DNA of 64,000 nt, from contig JADKCI010000004.1 of NCBI GenBank assembly GCA_016714645.1, positions 663,501-727,500 of the forward strand, given 5' to 3'. Below, one piece after another: positions 16,963 through 28,000 of the stretch. The stretch is from Chromatiaceae bacterium. GTDB lineage: Bacteria > Pseudomonadota > Gammaproteobacteria > Chromatiales > Chromatiaceae. Below the pieces are notes generated by a model. That model searched no databases and was not told the origin of the DNA. It saw only the letters and a list, made by a program, of their open reading frames with translations. The first letter of the stretch is position 1. The number at the start of each line of letters is the position of its first letter. A program made the translations under genes and the position numbers.

Positions 16963-19900
16963 TCAGCGTTCCAGACGGGCGATGCCCGCGATACGCGCGC
17001 CCAACCCGGTGCGCGTGGCTTCATCAAGATTGCGGGCCAGCCCGGCGTTGAAGCCGCCGCCTCCCACGACGTTCAGGCCGCCGGGCGTCGGCGTCAGTCC
17101 GCTGCGTTCGAGGGACGTGGCGCCCGAGAGCACCAGCGTGCTTCCCGACGCAAGGCCGCTCGCGGGATGCACGCCCACCGGCGAACCGGCGTTCGCCTGA
17201 CCGCCCGCCGCGACGATGTCCAGACCCGGCCGCCCCGCGGGTCCGATCAGGACGCCGTCGAATTCGAGCGCCGTCGCGGGGTTCACCAGCCAGTCGGCAC
17301 GCAACGTGGGACCAATGACGGACTCCGGGGCGATGCCAAGGCTGCCGCCGAGGTCACCGGGATCCGGCGCGGGGCCGCGAGGGATCTCCGCCAGCACCGT
17401 CAGGTCTCGCCACCATTCTGGGTGGTGCCAACCCGGGTCTGGTTGCGGCGTCGGCGTGACCCAATCCTGCCATTCTTCGATCGTGCGCTCCGTCACGCTG
17501 GGCTCGACGAAGAACGTGTGCGAGTTGTCCTGGTAGAACACCGGCCGCATCAGTGCGGCGATCTCTGGCAGGCCGCGCTCGATCGCGGCTTGCACCGCGG
17601 CGTCCTCATCGGGCAGGTCCGGTGTGATGAGCGGCGTTGCAGCGCTGTCGCACGGCAGCAGCGTATAGGCGTCGCACTTCTGCAGAACGCCCGACACCTG
17701 CACCGTGTCCACGGGCGCCTGGCCGTCCTCCGTGGTGATGTGTCGTCTGAACTCCACGCTGAGTGCGCCGCTGCCGCCATAGCGATTGGCCATCACGCGG
17801 CTCGCGCTGCTCAAGGGATTGGACGGTTTCTCGCCGCAGAACGCCGACTCCGGCTCGGCATTCCGGCCTGCCAGATAGAACGCCTGATTCACACCGCCTC
17901 CGCGGAGGTGAATGTAGACGCCGCACTCGTCGCCGTTTTCATACGGTTCTTTCGAGACGTGGACGAACACGGAGTTGACGTCGAAGTGGCTCGAGACCAG
18001 CAATGGACCGGACGTCTGCGTCGCTTCCACCCAGACATACCCCTCGGCCGTGGCGGGGCGGGTGTCGCCGACTCGACGGCGCTCCCAATGCGGTGGCACC
18101 ACCGTCACCGTCGTGACAGGTACGAACGCGCTCGATTCGGACGTGCTCCACTCTCCGGCGAGGCACTCGCTCCAATGCAGCTGCACGTCGAGCTGCTTTT
18201 GCCGCCCGGCGGCACTGACGTCGTTGATGATGCTCGACAGCTTCGCCTGGCCCAGAGCCTGATTGCCGCTGCTCGCCCCGAACTGCGGTTCGCGGACCGG
18301 CTTGTCCAGGAACTTCACCCAGAACAGGTAGAGGCGGTCGCGCCAGACTACCGGCACCAGGTGATCGCCTTCCACCTCGGCGCTCACCGGCTCCCAAGGC
18401 GTCCACATCTGGCGGGCGTAACGGCGATAGAAGTGCTTGTGCGGCTTGCCGTAGGTGCGGCCGATAACGTGCAGGGTGCGCGCGGCCGGTTCACCGTCCT
18501 CCATGTGCATGGCCACGATATCCAGCCGCGCCAGTTCGTCGAGCGTCTTGAGATAATTCAGGAACGCGTCCTCGGCCAGATCGTTCGAGATGTCTCCTTC
18601 GAGCAGTGCGCCCTCGAGCTCGGCGAATAGGTGCGTCTTGTCGTCGCGGAACTCGGGCTCGAGCCAGTTCTCGGGGAACAGGAAGATCTTTCGGTTCGCT
18701 TCCCAAACGCGGTAGCGCTTCATCCATTCCCACTGTCCGGCGTTCACGACCGAGGGATGCACCTTCGGCTCCATGTTGAGCAGGCTGCGCTGGATGAACA
18801 GTTGCAGCGAGGCAATCGCCAGCCGGATGCGCGACGTCTGCACCACCGGCTCCATGCCCGGATCGACGAGGAAGTGCTCGTACAGCTGCTCCATGCTGGC
18901 GAACCGCCGCTGGTGCATGACGAAGGCGACGAGCGCGTCGCGCTGGCGACGCCGCAGCCGGTCGAACATCGGCTGGGCTACGCGTTGCCAAGCTTGCGAA
19001 TCGAGGCGCGCCTTGATCGCTTCCTTGACATCGCGCGCCACCTCGAAGCGAGGCGCGTCCGGCGCGGCGGACACCACGACGCGCGCCCACTCCAGAAGCG
19101 AAGCCGCAGGCACGCCGAACCGCTGCACCACCTGCAACGCCAGCCACAGCCGCCGCAAGGGCCTCTCGCTCGCGAAGGCAGAGATGGCGTTGGGGCCTGC
19201 GAGGGCCCGCGCCGTCGCTTTGACAGTCGGTTCGTCGCGGCGAGTGAGCCTGGCAATCAACGGAACGATCTTCGTGTCGAGCACGTCAGGGGCGGTGCTT
19301 TCGCTGGCTTCGAAGATGTCGATCAAGTCGGCCGGGCCGTCGCCAAGCTCGCGGTCGAGCCGGGCGTAGGCGGCCAGGCGCAGAAACGTTCCAAACAGCG
19401 CCATGGCGCCGGCAACCGTGTCATCGCCCGGCCGCGTCGGCAATGCGCTCAAGCTGTCGCCGTGAGTCAGCAGGTAGCGCAATTCGCGCTCGTTCAGTCC
19501 CAGGGCCTCCGCCAATTGCAGCACCTTGGTCAACAGCATCACGGCGCGCTCCGCCTCATCGAAGCCCGCGCCAAGTCCCGCTTCCGCGCCGCCGATCACG
19601 GTCTGCAGCAACGGGACCGTACCGCCCAGCACGGCAGCGTCGGTGAGGAGTCTCTCCACCAGTGTCGCCTCCGCGCCGGCATACGACGTTATCGTCTGAA
19701 GGACGAACTGACGGATCAGACGTTGCCGTAACTCGTCGGGGCTCGCCGGGGGCGGGTCGGTGGGGATCGTAGGATCGATGCGGATCGCGCGGATGCCCTC
19801 AGCCATTGTCTTCAGGAGCGCGCGCATGGCTTCCGGGTCCTGGCGGTATTTGCCCGCCGCGTCGAAGCGATGGCGCAGCAGGTACTCCAGATCTTCGATG

Positions 19901-22900
19901 GTCAGCCCGCTGTCCTTGACATCCTGGGCCACCTCCACGAACCGCAGCGTTTGCGAGAAGGGGCGGTCGAGCTCGATTGCCTTGCTCGCCGGAGTGTCTG
20001 CGAGCGGATCGGGATGCAGGGGAGTAAACGGGTCGAGGCCGGAGAGCTGCTTGAGCGAGATCAGCTCGCGAACCGAAAGCCTCAGCCCCTTGGCCAGCAA
20101 CCCGTACCGATAGAGCCGCGACACGGTTGGCAGCGACAGATCGGCAGTGTCGACCTGCTCACCGGCATCCTCCAGGACACGCCCGACTTCGTCGAGCGTC
20201 AGGCCCAGGGCTCCGCGCAGCGCCGGGATGTGATCCGTGAGCTTGGGCACCGCGCCCGACAGGTAATTGCCGAGCGGATCGTCAAATACCGCGTCGCTCT
20301 TCAGCATGCCGCGGGTGAGAAAGAGCTGCGCGTAGAGCGGCTGTTTGCCGGTGGTGGGGAGGTTCGTCCACAACGTCAGAAGCTTGATGCGGCCCTGCTT
20401 GCCTACGTTGAGCTGCCCTTCCAGGGCCTTGAGGTGGGCCAGGTAGATCAACGCCGTCTTCAGCGGCTGTTGTCCGAGATGCGCTTCCTCGAAGGGCGCG
20501 CTCGCCGGCACAAACGCCTCCAGGGCGCGACTGGTTTCGTCGATGCTCCAGCCCAGCGTGCGCCACAGGCGCACGAAGAGGTTGATCCTGAGGAACGCCA
20601 AAGGATCGGCCGCCCCGCCGTTGGCGTAGCGCACCGTCGTCAAGTCGAAGTTACCGCCGGCACTTGGATCGGCCAGCACGAGGACCGCATCGAACGGAAT
20701 GGCCTGGACTGCGGCCTGCGCCGGCCCCAATTTCTCGTGCAGGGCCTGAACTTCCAACTGCAGCTTCTGATCGTCCGCCGCGAGCGTCGCGGGGTCCGCT
20801 GTTACGAGAGGCAGGTGATCGAGATAGACGCGGGCGTCGTGGATGCCGATCCCCAGTTTGTAGAGCAGGCCCAGTTGCGCGATCTTCGGATTGACGAAAC
20901 CCGTCTGGATGATCGCCACGAGCTCCTGGTAGGTGATTCCCAGTCGCCGGCACAGCGCCCTGGCCGAGTGCAGGTCGATGCGCTGGCCGGTGTCTCCCTC
21001 GACCGCCTCGGTCGTCGCCTCGGCTGCTGTCGTGAAGCCATACAACTCATGCCATGTGTCGAGCGGATCGGGGTTGGTGAAGACCGCCACCTCCGCTGGG
21101 GACAGTCCGAGCGACTCCATGAAAATGGTGGAGCGGTCGAACGCCTGCGCGGGCGCGAACAGATCGTCGCTCGGCCGGAACACCTCCATGACGCGCGCGA
21201 GCGGCGTCTCGAAGTGATCGCAGAACTCGCGAACGGTGTCGGTCCAGAGATCGAACGGCAGCGCGAGCGGATAGCGCGCCTCGCGCAGCTTTTCATAGGC
21301 ACCGCTGATCACGTTCTGCGGCTCGGCCAGCAGCTCCGCCGTCGTAGCTTCCCCGGTGTCGCGTGCCGCTTGTTCCTCGAGCTTCCCGTTGGCGACGTAG
21401 TACTCGAGGATCTCATTGACGATGTCGATGTAGGGCAGTGCGGTGTGGGTGTTCTCGCAGGTGAGCGCGATGTGCGGCAGATCGGGGCGGCGCTCCATCA
21501 GCACGTCGTACGGCTTCGGATGCGGGTAGTGGCTCCCCCCGTGCGACGTTTTCCACCGCGCCAGGAAGTTGTCCCATTCGCGCGCTTCAGGATCGACGAA
21601 CTGCATCAGGTCCACAAAGTAGGCGGCCGGGCTCAGCACTGACCGGCAGTGCTCGCATTCGCAGAAGTCCATCGACCCGAACAGCGATTCCATGGTCGGA
21701 AACTGCTTGATGAGTCCGTCACGCACCTGTTCGCGGACCGCGACCGGCGCCGAGAATCCGGCGACGGCCGGCTCGTTGTCCACCTTCCCCGCGATGGCGA
21801 ACAGGTTGAAGGTGACGATTTCCACCTGGCAAGCCTTGCGATACACGAGACCCGCCTCCGCCGAGGCCGGATCCCTGCCGTGAAGCTCGAAATACTTGGC
21901 GTCGAAGAGCGCGGTGAATTCGGCCTCCGGATACGCGGTCACGTCGTAGGCCGAGGTCATCTGCAGCGCCAGGAGCACGGGCATCGCGTCGTGACTGGGT
22001 GTGATCTGATAGACGCGCTGCAGCGTTTTCAACTGCTGCCTGGCCGATTCGAACGCCGCGCCGGTGAGCCCGGCATGCACTCCGGCATGCGTATTAAGAA
22101 AACCGTCCACCGATGTTTCGCCCAGCCTGAATCCCTGCACGGCTGCGTTCTTCAGGAGCGTCGCAGTCTCGTCGCGGGATGCCGGCAGCTCGATGGCGTT
22201 CTGTTCGATCAGCCGTTCCACCACCGGCGTCGGATAACTGCGGTCCAGCTTGCGCGCCATGTCCGCCGCGTAGGCACGCAGCCGGTCTTCTACCTTCTCG
22301 CCGACATACCGCGCCGGCACCTCGGCATCGAGCTTCTGCTTCTCGGCGTCCGTCAGGTTGCCGAGGTGGGCGGACGGAATCGCGACATGCGCGAGCACTT
22401 CCTCGACCCATGTCTCCGCGTGGTGAAAGTCCTGCTCCACAAGTTCGGCGGGATCGTCGATCCCCTTTTGCATCAGCCGCCTCGTCATGCCCTCGCTGTT
22501 GCCGGCGAGGAAGGCCAGCTTGCCCTGCAATTGCAGCGTGCCGATCTGTGCACCGTCGAGTCCGGCCTTGCGCGCCTCCTCCCAGAGTTCGGCGCCGGTG
22601 CCGCGATGGCCGAGATAGACAGGAGCGAACTTGGCCTGCACCTCCGGGCTCAGGCCCGACGAGCCGAGCAGCTGGCCGTAGGTGGCGCGCGAGCCCGGCG
22701 CCGGAATGTTCAGGCGAACCTTGGTGGTGAATGCGGCAAACTTGGACTTGAAGTCGGCGATCTGCGGGTCGCTGAGCTCGACGATGCCGGCGTCGCGCAC
22801 GGCTTTGAGTGCCTGTTCGGCCACCTCCGGATCCACCTGTGCCAGCGTCAACTTGTCCGAAGGCAGCCCCGCGCGCAGCAGACCGTACAGAGGTTCCTGC

Positions 22901-24003
22901 GGCAACTGCGCGTCGGCATCCGCGCTGAGCCGTTCGGTCGTGGCGGCGAGCGCGATCAGGCGAGCGTCCCAGCCGGTGGCGCGATTCAGCACCGTGAGGT
23001 CCTGGCGGTCGTTGTTCTCGCGCGCGCCGGCCAGCGTCGTCATCGTCCCGACGTGAGCGGTGAGGTCGGCGGACAGACGGCCGTATTCCGCCGCCAGAGG
23101 CTGCAGCGTACCCGGCGCGACGAGGTTCAACCCGGCACGCGACTCGCCGCTGCGGTCATTCAACGGTCGGGACAGTGGGATTTCTCCGCCCGTCGCGTTG
23201 ACGGTGCGCACCTGCAGACTGGCGGCCTTGCCAGCGGCATCGTAGGCAAAGGCGTAGTGTCCGCCCGCGAGCGTGGTGGTTTCGTTCAGCAGGGTCGCCG
23301 TGCCGCCGAAGTCGAGGCGGTACAGACGCAATTTCAGATGGGCGGCGGGCAGGCCATGCTGCAGCATGACCTGGCCTTCGACCCGGCGCTGCGCCGCGGG
23401 CTTGCGATCGATGGCGAGGGTGAGATCAACAATCTCCAGGGGCTTCGCATTGCGCGTCACCTCGGACGATTGCAGCAGCTCGCCATCGTCGCCCACGGCC
23501 GAGACACGCAGGTTCGTGCCCTCCACGCCTGGTAGCAGCTCGTAGCGAATGGTGTAGCGGCCTTGCGCATCGGTCGCGTTTTCGCCAAGGAGAATAGCGC
23601 CGCGTTCACTCTCGTGATGGGCGCGGATCTGTACGCCTTGGAGCAGTAAGCCGTCCTGGCGCCGGACCTCGCCACTGACGACGTGAACGCCGACGGCGGC
23701 CGCTGCGCCGAACATCCCCCATTGCTGGAGTAGCTCGTTGAACGCCTTGGCGGCGGGCTCGTCCACTTCGCCACTCGCCGTCAGCCCGCGCCCGTCCTGG
23801 AAGAGGCTCACCAGTTTGGCAGTGACGCTGTCGTAGGTCTGTACGGTGCGCTCGCGCTTGAGTGCTTCCGACATTTCCCGCCGCGCCGCGTCATCCGCCG
23901 GCAACAGGACACTGCGCTCCAGGCACAGTTGCAACACGTCCTGCAGGTCGGCGACCACCGCGCCCTGCATGCGCAGCTTTAACGGAAAGACGATCGTGTT
24001 CAC
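16963..24003 (-). CDS. Tc toxin TcA, N-terminal half (VRP1 and neuraminidase-like part)
   Basis: The protein has 2346 residues and starts at GTG 24001-24003 behind GGGGG. Residues ~1-100 look like a peptidoglycan-binding-type helical domain. Two beta-sandwich repeats follow (VHVVSGEVRRQDGLLLQGVQ at ~105, RRVEGQVMLQHGLPAAHLKL at ~205). The VRP1 signature is near 780: CECEHCRSVLSPAAYFVDLM, then RRPDLPHIALTCENTHTALP and YIDIVNEILEYYV. The neuraminidase-like region includes RDRLYLFWVKFLDKPV (near 1890). The last 100 residues are Gly/Ala-rich and end just before the second gene. Long TcA proteins are usually one chain of about 2500 residues or more; here the chain is divided after the neuraminidase-like part. 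No classical signal peptide is visible. Confidence 0.88.
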   Translation of the reverse strand: MNTIVFPLKLRMQGAVVADLQDVLQLCLERSVLLPADDAARREMSEALKRERTVQTYDSVTAKLVSLFQDGRGLTASGEVDEPAAKAFNELLQQWGMFGAAAAVGVHVVSGEVRRQDGLLLQGVQIRAHHESERGAILLGENATDAQGRYTIRYELLPGVEGTNLRVSAVGDDGELLQSSEVTRNAKPLEIVDLTLAIDRKPAAQRRVEGQVMLQHGLPAAHLKLRLYRLDFGGTATLLNETTTLAGGHYAFAYDAAGKAASLQVRTVNATGGEIPLSRPLNDRSGESRAGLNLVAPGTLQPLAAEYGRLSADLTAHVGTMTTLAGARENNDRQDLTVLNRATGWDARLIALAATTERLSADADAQLPQEPLYGLLRAGLPSDKLTLAQVDPEVAEQALKAVRDAGIVELSDPQIADFKSKFAAFTTKVRLNIPAPGSRATYGQLLGSSGLSPEVQAKFAPVYLGHRGTGAELWEEARKAGLDGAQIGTLQLQGKLAFLAGNSEGMTRRLMQKGIDDPAELVEQDFHHAETWVEEVLAHVAIPSAHLGNLTDAEKQKLDAEVPARYVGEKVEDRLRAYAADMARKLDRSYPTPVVERLIEQNAIELPASRDETATLLKNAAVQGFRLGETSVDGFLNTHAGVHAGLTGAAFESARQQLKTLQRVYQITPSHDAMPVLLALQMTSAYDVTAYPEAEFTALFDAKYFELHGRDPASAEAGLVYRKACQVEIVTFNLFAIAGKVDNEPAVAGFSAPVAVREQVRDGLIKQFPTMESLFGSMDFCECEHCRSVLSPAAYFVDLMQFVDPEAREWDNFLARWKTSHGGSHYPHPKPYDVLMERRPDLPHIALTCENTHTALPYIDIVNEILEYYVANGKLEEQAARDTGEATTAELLAEPQNVISGAYEKLREARYPLALPFDLWTDTVREFCDHFETPLARVMEVFRPSDDLFAPAQAFDRSTIFMESLGLSPAEVAVFTNPDPLDTWHELYGFTTAAEATTEAVEGDTGQRIDLHSARALCRRLGITYQELVAIIQTGFVNPKIAQLGLLYKLGIGIHDARVYLDHLPLVTADPATLAADDQKLQLEVQALHEKLGPAQAAVQAIPFDAVLVLADPSAGGNFDLTTVRYANGGAADPLAFLRINLFVRLWRTLGWSIDETSRALEAFVPASAPFEEAHLGQQPLKTALIYLAHLKALEGQLNVGKQGRIKLLTLWTNLPTTGKQPLYAQLFLTRGMLKSDAVFDDPLGNYLSGAVPKLTDHIPALRGALGLTLDEVGRVLEDAGEQVDTADLSLPTVSRLYRYGLLAKGLRLSVRELISLKQLSGLDPFTPLHPDPLADTPASKAIELDRPFSQTLRFVEVAQDVKDSGLTIEDLEYLLRHRFDAAGKYRQDPEAMRALLKTMAEGIRAIRIDPTIPTDPPPASPDELRQRLIRQFVLQTITSYAGAEATLVERLLTDAAVLGGTVPLLQTVIGGAEAGLGAGFDEAERAVMLLTKVLQLAEALGLNERELRYLLTHGDSLSALPTRPGDDTVAGAMALFGTFLRLAAYARLDRELGDGPADLIDIFEASESTAPDVLDTKIVPLIARLTRRDEPTVKATARALAGPNAISAFASERPLRRLWLALQVVQRFGVPAASLLEWARVVVSAAPDAPRFEVARDVKEAIKARLDSQAWQRVAQPMFDRLRRRQRDALVAFVMHQRRFASMEQLYEHFLVDPGMEPVVQTSRIRLAIASLQLFIQRSLLNMEPKVHPSVVNAGQWEWMKRYRVWEANRKIFLFPENWLEPEFRDDKTHLFAELEGALLEGDISNDLAEDAFLNYLKTLDELARLDIVAMHMEDGEPAARTLHVIGRTYGKPHKHFYRRYARQMWTPWEPVSAEVEGDHLVPVVWRDRLYLFWVKFLDKPVREPQFGASSGNQALGQAKLSSIINDVSAAGRQKQLDVQLHWSECLAGEWSTSESSAFVPVTTVTVVPPHWERRRVGDTRPATAEGYVWVEATQTSGPLLVSSHFDVNSVFVHVSKEPYENGDECGVYIHLRGGGVNQAFYLAGRNAEPESAFCGEKPSNPLSSASRVMANRYGGSGALSVEFRRHITTEDGQAPVDTVQVSGVLQKCDAYTLLPCDSAATPLITPDLPDEDAAVQAAIERGLPEIAALMRPVFYQDNSHTFFVEPSVTERTIEEWQDWVTPTPQPDPGWHHPEWWRDLTVLAEIPRGPAPDPGDLGGSLGIAPESVIGPTLRADWLVNPATALEFDGVLIGPAGRPGLDIVAAGGQANAGSPVGVHPASGLASGSTLVLSGATSLERSGLTPTPGGLNVVGGGGFNAGLARNLDEATRTGLGARIAGIARLER

Positions 24004-24069
24004 GGCCCGAGCCCCCTATGTCTATCGCTGCTACACCGTTCGTAAAATTCCTGGGTGATCAGTTGAGCG

Positions 24070-25015
24070 CTATTGACGGTCAGCAGCTGTGCCATAACCG
24101 ACCGTCATCCTGATCATGGCATCCGCTTTTCTCCCATACGGGTCGTCAGGGTACTTGGCTCTGATTCGCTCGATCACTTCGCCACGATAGGTGCCGCCCT
24201 TGATCATCAGATAACCAACGCCGGCCCCAACCACGACCTTCCAGCCGACGACCATCAATATGATCGGCATTACCGTCTCGTCATGGTTCCTTGCTTTGGC
24301 GAGGCTAACAGCCGGATGCAGACCTTCCGCAACCTCGGCAACCGATGGCAGCTGAGCTTTGGTAACCAAACTGATGATGGCCGTAGTCGCCGTGCTCACG
24401 ACGGCCGACTTCACCATGTTCCCCAAGCGCGATGGTGCTGTACCGTCATCCGCGCCGCGCCTGGGCGCGCCCTTCCCCGCAAGAGCACTGATTTTGGCGC
24501 GTATGCCCGACTTCATGGTTTCGAGGCGAGATAATTGTTGTTTGGTGAATGGCTTTGTCGTGAAGTCGTGAGGGTCCGGTGGGGTAATCTTCCCTGGTTT
24601 CGTAACTCGGCCCTCCTGATCAACCTCGGCGGGGATATCGCCCATGACGTAAAACAATAGGCGGCTGTTTTCCCTGGCGTTTCTCTCGAGGCCAATGCTC
24701 TGCTTGATTCGTTTGGAGGCCTCTGTCTTCTTCAGTTCGATGTCGAGGGGCACCTCCTTCAGCGAAATGTCGATGATTGCGCCCCTGACCGTCACCTCAA
24801 AGTTGCCCTTGCCAAGGATCTTCTCGAGGTCCTCCCGGATGAGATCTCCGGCGAGCTTGCCGATCTTCATCGGATCCCGCCAATGCACGTTCGGCTTCTT
24901 CAGTGAGTCTTCAGCGACATCCAGCATCCGGTTGTAGTAGGTCTTCACCTCATCTACGAGTTGTTTGACCACTTCGTGCGAGGCGTTCTTCGATTCTGTC
25001 CCTTCGGGATCGATC
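24070..25015 (-). other. Unrecognised C-terminal toxin module of the TcC part
   Basis: About 315 residues follow the RHS core (after RLIDPEG). I recognise no known TccC effector. DLIREDLEKIL, then FEVTVRGAIIDISLKEVPLD and IELKK, gives an Asp followed by E-x-K on predicted strands, which could be a PD-(D/E)xK nuclease core. The last ~100 residues carry two hydrophobic stretches (VVSTATTAIISLV and IILMVVGWKVVVGAGVGYLM). Single 60-base lines in this module count 52-57% GC, against 63% for a line in the RHS part, which fits a swapped cassette. Confidence 0.5.
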
Positions 25016-28000
25016 AGTCGTAGGGGGCTGTTCTTGACATAGGCATAGACATTGGCCCCATCTCGTAGGCCCGCTGGATCGCAACTGGTCCACCTTCCCA
25101 GCCACGACGCGTAGTACCGCGCCGCGTGGTAACCGAGCCCGCTCTCCTCGTCGCGCTCCATTCCGATATACCGGTAGCGCTTCAAGCCGACTTCCGCTGC
25201 GCTTCGCCCACCTTGATACGACGTGCTGCCGTACGGGTGATATTCCTCGTAGGAAATAATCTGTCCCTCGCCGTTGAGTTCCAACGATGCGGAGCCGAGG
25301 TGATTGCTGAACTGGTAACGGATTAGTGGCGCGCTGGAGGTGAAAGGCGCGGTGGTATCTAGGGTCTTTGTTTCGACCAACGCCACGCGCTGCTGGTCGT
25401 CCATCACGTTCAACGTCTCGCGCTCCAAGGCCACGGTGACGCCGTCGTTCTCGTACTCGCGGTAGACCTCGAACGTGTCCAGGTATACGCGCTCCTTCAT
25501 GCGCGTGGGCGTCTGGCCGGGCGCGGCCGGACGCTCCGTCACCTTCCGCACGCGTTGCCCGCTGCCGTCGTACACGTACCAGGTCGTCTCCGGTGAACCG
25601 GTCGTGACGACCTGTTTCGCCGTTGCTTGAAGGCGATCGTGGAAATCCCAGCGCATCAGCGGCAGATGCGGCATACGCGTCATGCTGCCGTGCGGGTCGT
25701 ACTCGTAACGGCCGGAGAAATGATCAATGGCATCGCCTGGAAGGCTCGTCGCGAGAAGCCTGTTGCTCGTGGCGTCGTAGTCATAGCGCCGCGTCCATGA
25801 CCCATTCGCGCCAGCCTGGTGGATCATTCGCAGGATGTTGCCCACCGCGTCGTAGTCGTATCGCTCGGTGTAATTGCGGAGTGCCGCGGCGTCGGTGGGC
25901 AACGGCTGGCGCATGCGCGGCGAGTCGTCATCGGTGACCTGGGGCGACGCATGCTGTCCGACATGTTCTCGACCGCTCGCGGTGATCAGGCGATAGATCG
26001 CGTCGTACTCGTAGTCGGCCGACGGCTCCACTCGCTGGCCGCTGAAGAAGATGGTGTGCTGTGCCTCGTCACGGATGTGCGTGATGTTGCCGACTGGATC
26101 GTAGAAGTAGGTGAGATTCTGAATGCCCCCGCGGGGAGGATCGGGCGGCTGCGGCCAATCGTCCGCGAAGCCGGCGCCGCGGTCGGTGAGCAGGTGGATC
26201 AGACGAAACGTCAGCGGATCACGTTCGTACGTCGTACCGACGCCGTTGCCGTATCGAATGCGCGAGCGCTGGCCCTTCGCGTCGTAATCGACGTCCGTGA
26301 CGACGTGCTGCGTGGCGCTCTGAACACCAAGAAGGCCTGCAGGCTCGGTGTCCTGTTCGAGCCAGACATCCACTCGTCCGAGCAGGCCCCCCTCGTTGTA
26401 GCCGGGACGGATCACGGTCAGCCTGGTGCCGGGGCGATCGCTGTGTGGGACGACGAGCTGAATCGGACGGTTGAGCGCATCGAACCGTATCGAGCTGGTG
26501 AAGAGCTCGGGCTCGAGCGCGGGTGGCTGTGACCAATCCGACGTGCTCGTATAGTTCTGGATCAGTTGGCGCGTGTGGCGCAGCAGGTTGCCCTTGAAAT
26601 CGAAGGCTTCGTCCTCGCCGGTATCCGGGTTGAGTCCGACGCTCACGACGATGCCCGCGGTGTCGCGATGCCGGAGACGCTTACCGCGCACGTTCAACGC
26701 TTGCCTTTCGGCATCCGAGAGCCCGTTGTTCGGCGTGTCGCCGTAAATCACGTGATCGAACTGAATCTCACGCCCGGGGTCCTGCGGATCGATGCCCGAT
26801 CCGAAGGACGCGATGGAACGGCGCATTGGGTCGTATTCCGTCCTGAACGCATGGCCGCGGCCGTCCCACGCGAGCAGCAAGCCGCCGGCCGCATCGTTCA
26901 GCGTCCAGCGCTCGCCGGCATCCATACTGTGCTGAAACAGGAGATTGCCGGCGATGTCGTAGCAGGGAGCGAAGCCTGACACCGGATCGTCGGATTGGTC
27001 GTCCGGCACTGGCGGCGTGATGTACTGCATCACCAGGTTCCGGCGCGCATCGCGAATCCACAGCGGCTTGCCCTCGGCATCGAGCTTGGTGAACGTGACC
27101 TGGTAGTCGTCTCGCCAGGTCTCTGCACCGAACACGTGAGAGCCAGCAGCGTCTTTCACCCGGTTGTGCGCGACCACGATGACGGCACGGCCGAGGCTGT
27201 CGACCAAGGTGAGGGACGGCGTCCCGGCGTGCTGCGCGGCGAGCCATGCGGCTCGCTGATCCTGGGTGACGAGCAATCGCCCCGTGATGTCGCGCGGCAA
27301 CGGTAGAGCGGGATCGGGTGGATTGCGATCCGAGTACCACGTGCTCTCCCGCACGGTGTCGTTGGCGTCGAAGCTCCGCGTCAGCCAGGGCGAGAACTCG
27401 ACACGGCTGAACGTACCGTCGGGCATTTCGCTGCGGACGGCACGTCCGACGGCGTCGTAGTAGGTGAGAGCGGTCACGCCCACCTCGAGAGGCTCCTCGA
27501 AGCGATGGCCCAACGGGCTGAAGTACGGCTCGTATTGCTTGACCGCTTTGTCCTTGTTGTTGAGGATGGTCTTGCCGTTCGCGATCCAGCGCAGCGGCTG
27601 GCTCGGCGCCTCGGGTTCGGCCTGCGTCTTCTTCACCAGCACACTGCCCATGCCGTCGGAGTACTCGAATGAAGTCTGCAGTGCGCTTTGTTCGCCCGGC
27701 GCAAGCTGGCTCACGTGCGTCTCGCGGGCTATGCCGCAGGCGCAAGCCGGGTGGGCACCCCAAGCGATGGTTCCGTCCGCGTTGAGAGTCTCGCCAAAGT
27801 AGTAGATGTGTCGGGCCGAAGCATCCGCCAGCCACGCGCGCGCCTGTGTGTCGTCGAGATCGGACTGGCCGAAAAACGTCTCGAGGTCCGAGGTGTCCGG
27901 GTTGGCCAGGACGTCGGTCAACCCCGCGAGGGTGTCTCCTTCGGCGCCCTTACCTTGCACCGCCATCGCCGAGGGTAAGCCCAGCACGTCGAAGAACACC

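Noticed and set aside
16951..18630. Long plus-strand open frame of 559 codons
   Set aside because: It lies antisense to the TcA gene, has no recognisable domain and owes its length to high GC in the opposite coding strand.
21649..23535. Plus-strand open frame of 628 codons
   Set aside because: Antisense to the VRP1 part of TcA, rich in Arg, Gly and Gln in a low-complexity manner; no ribosome site or domain.
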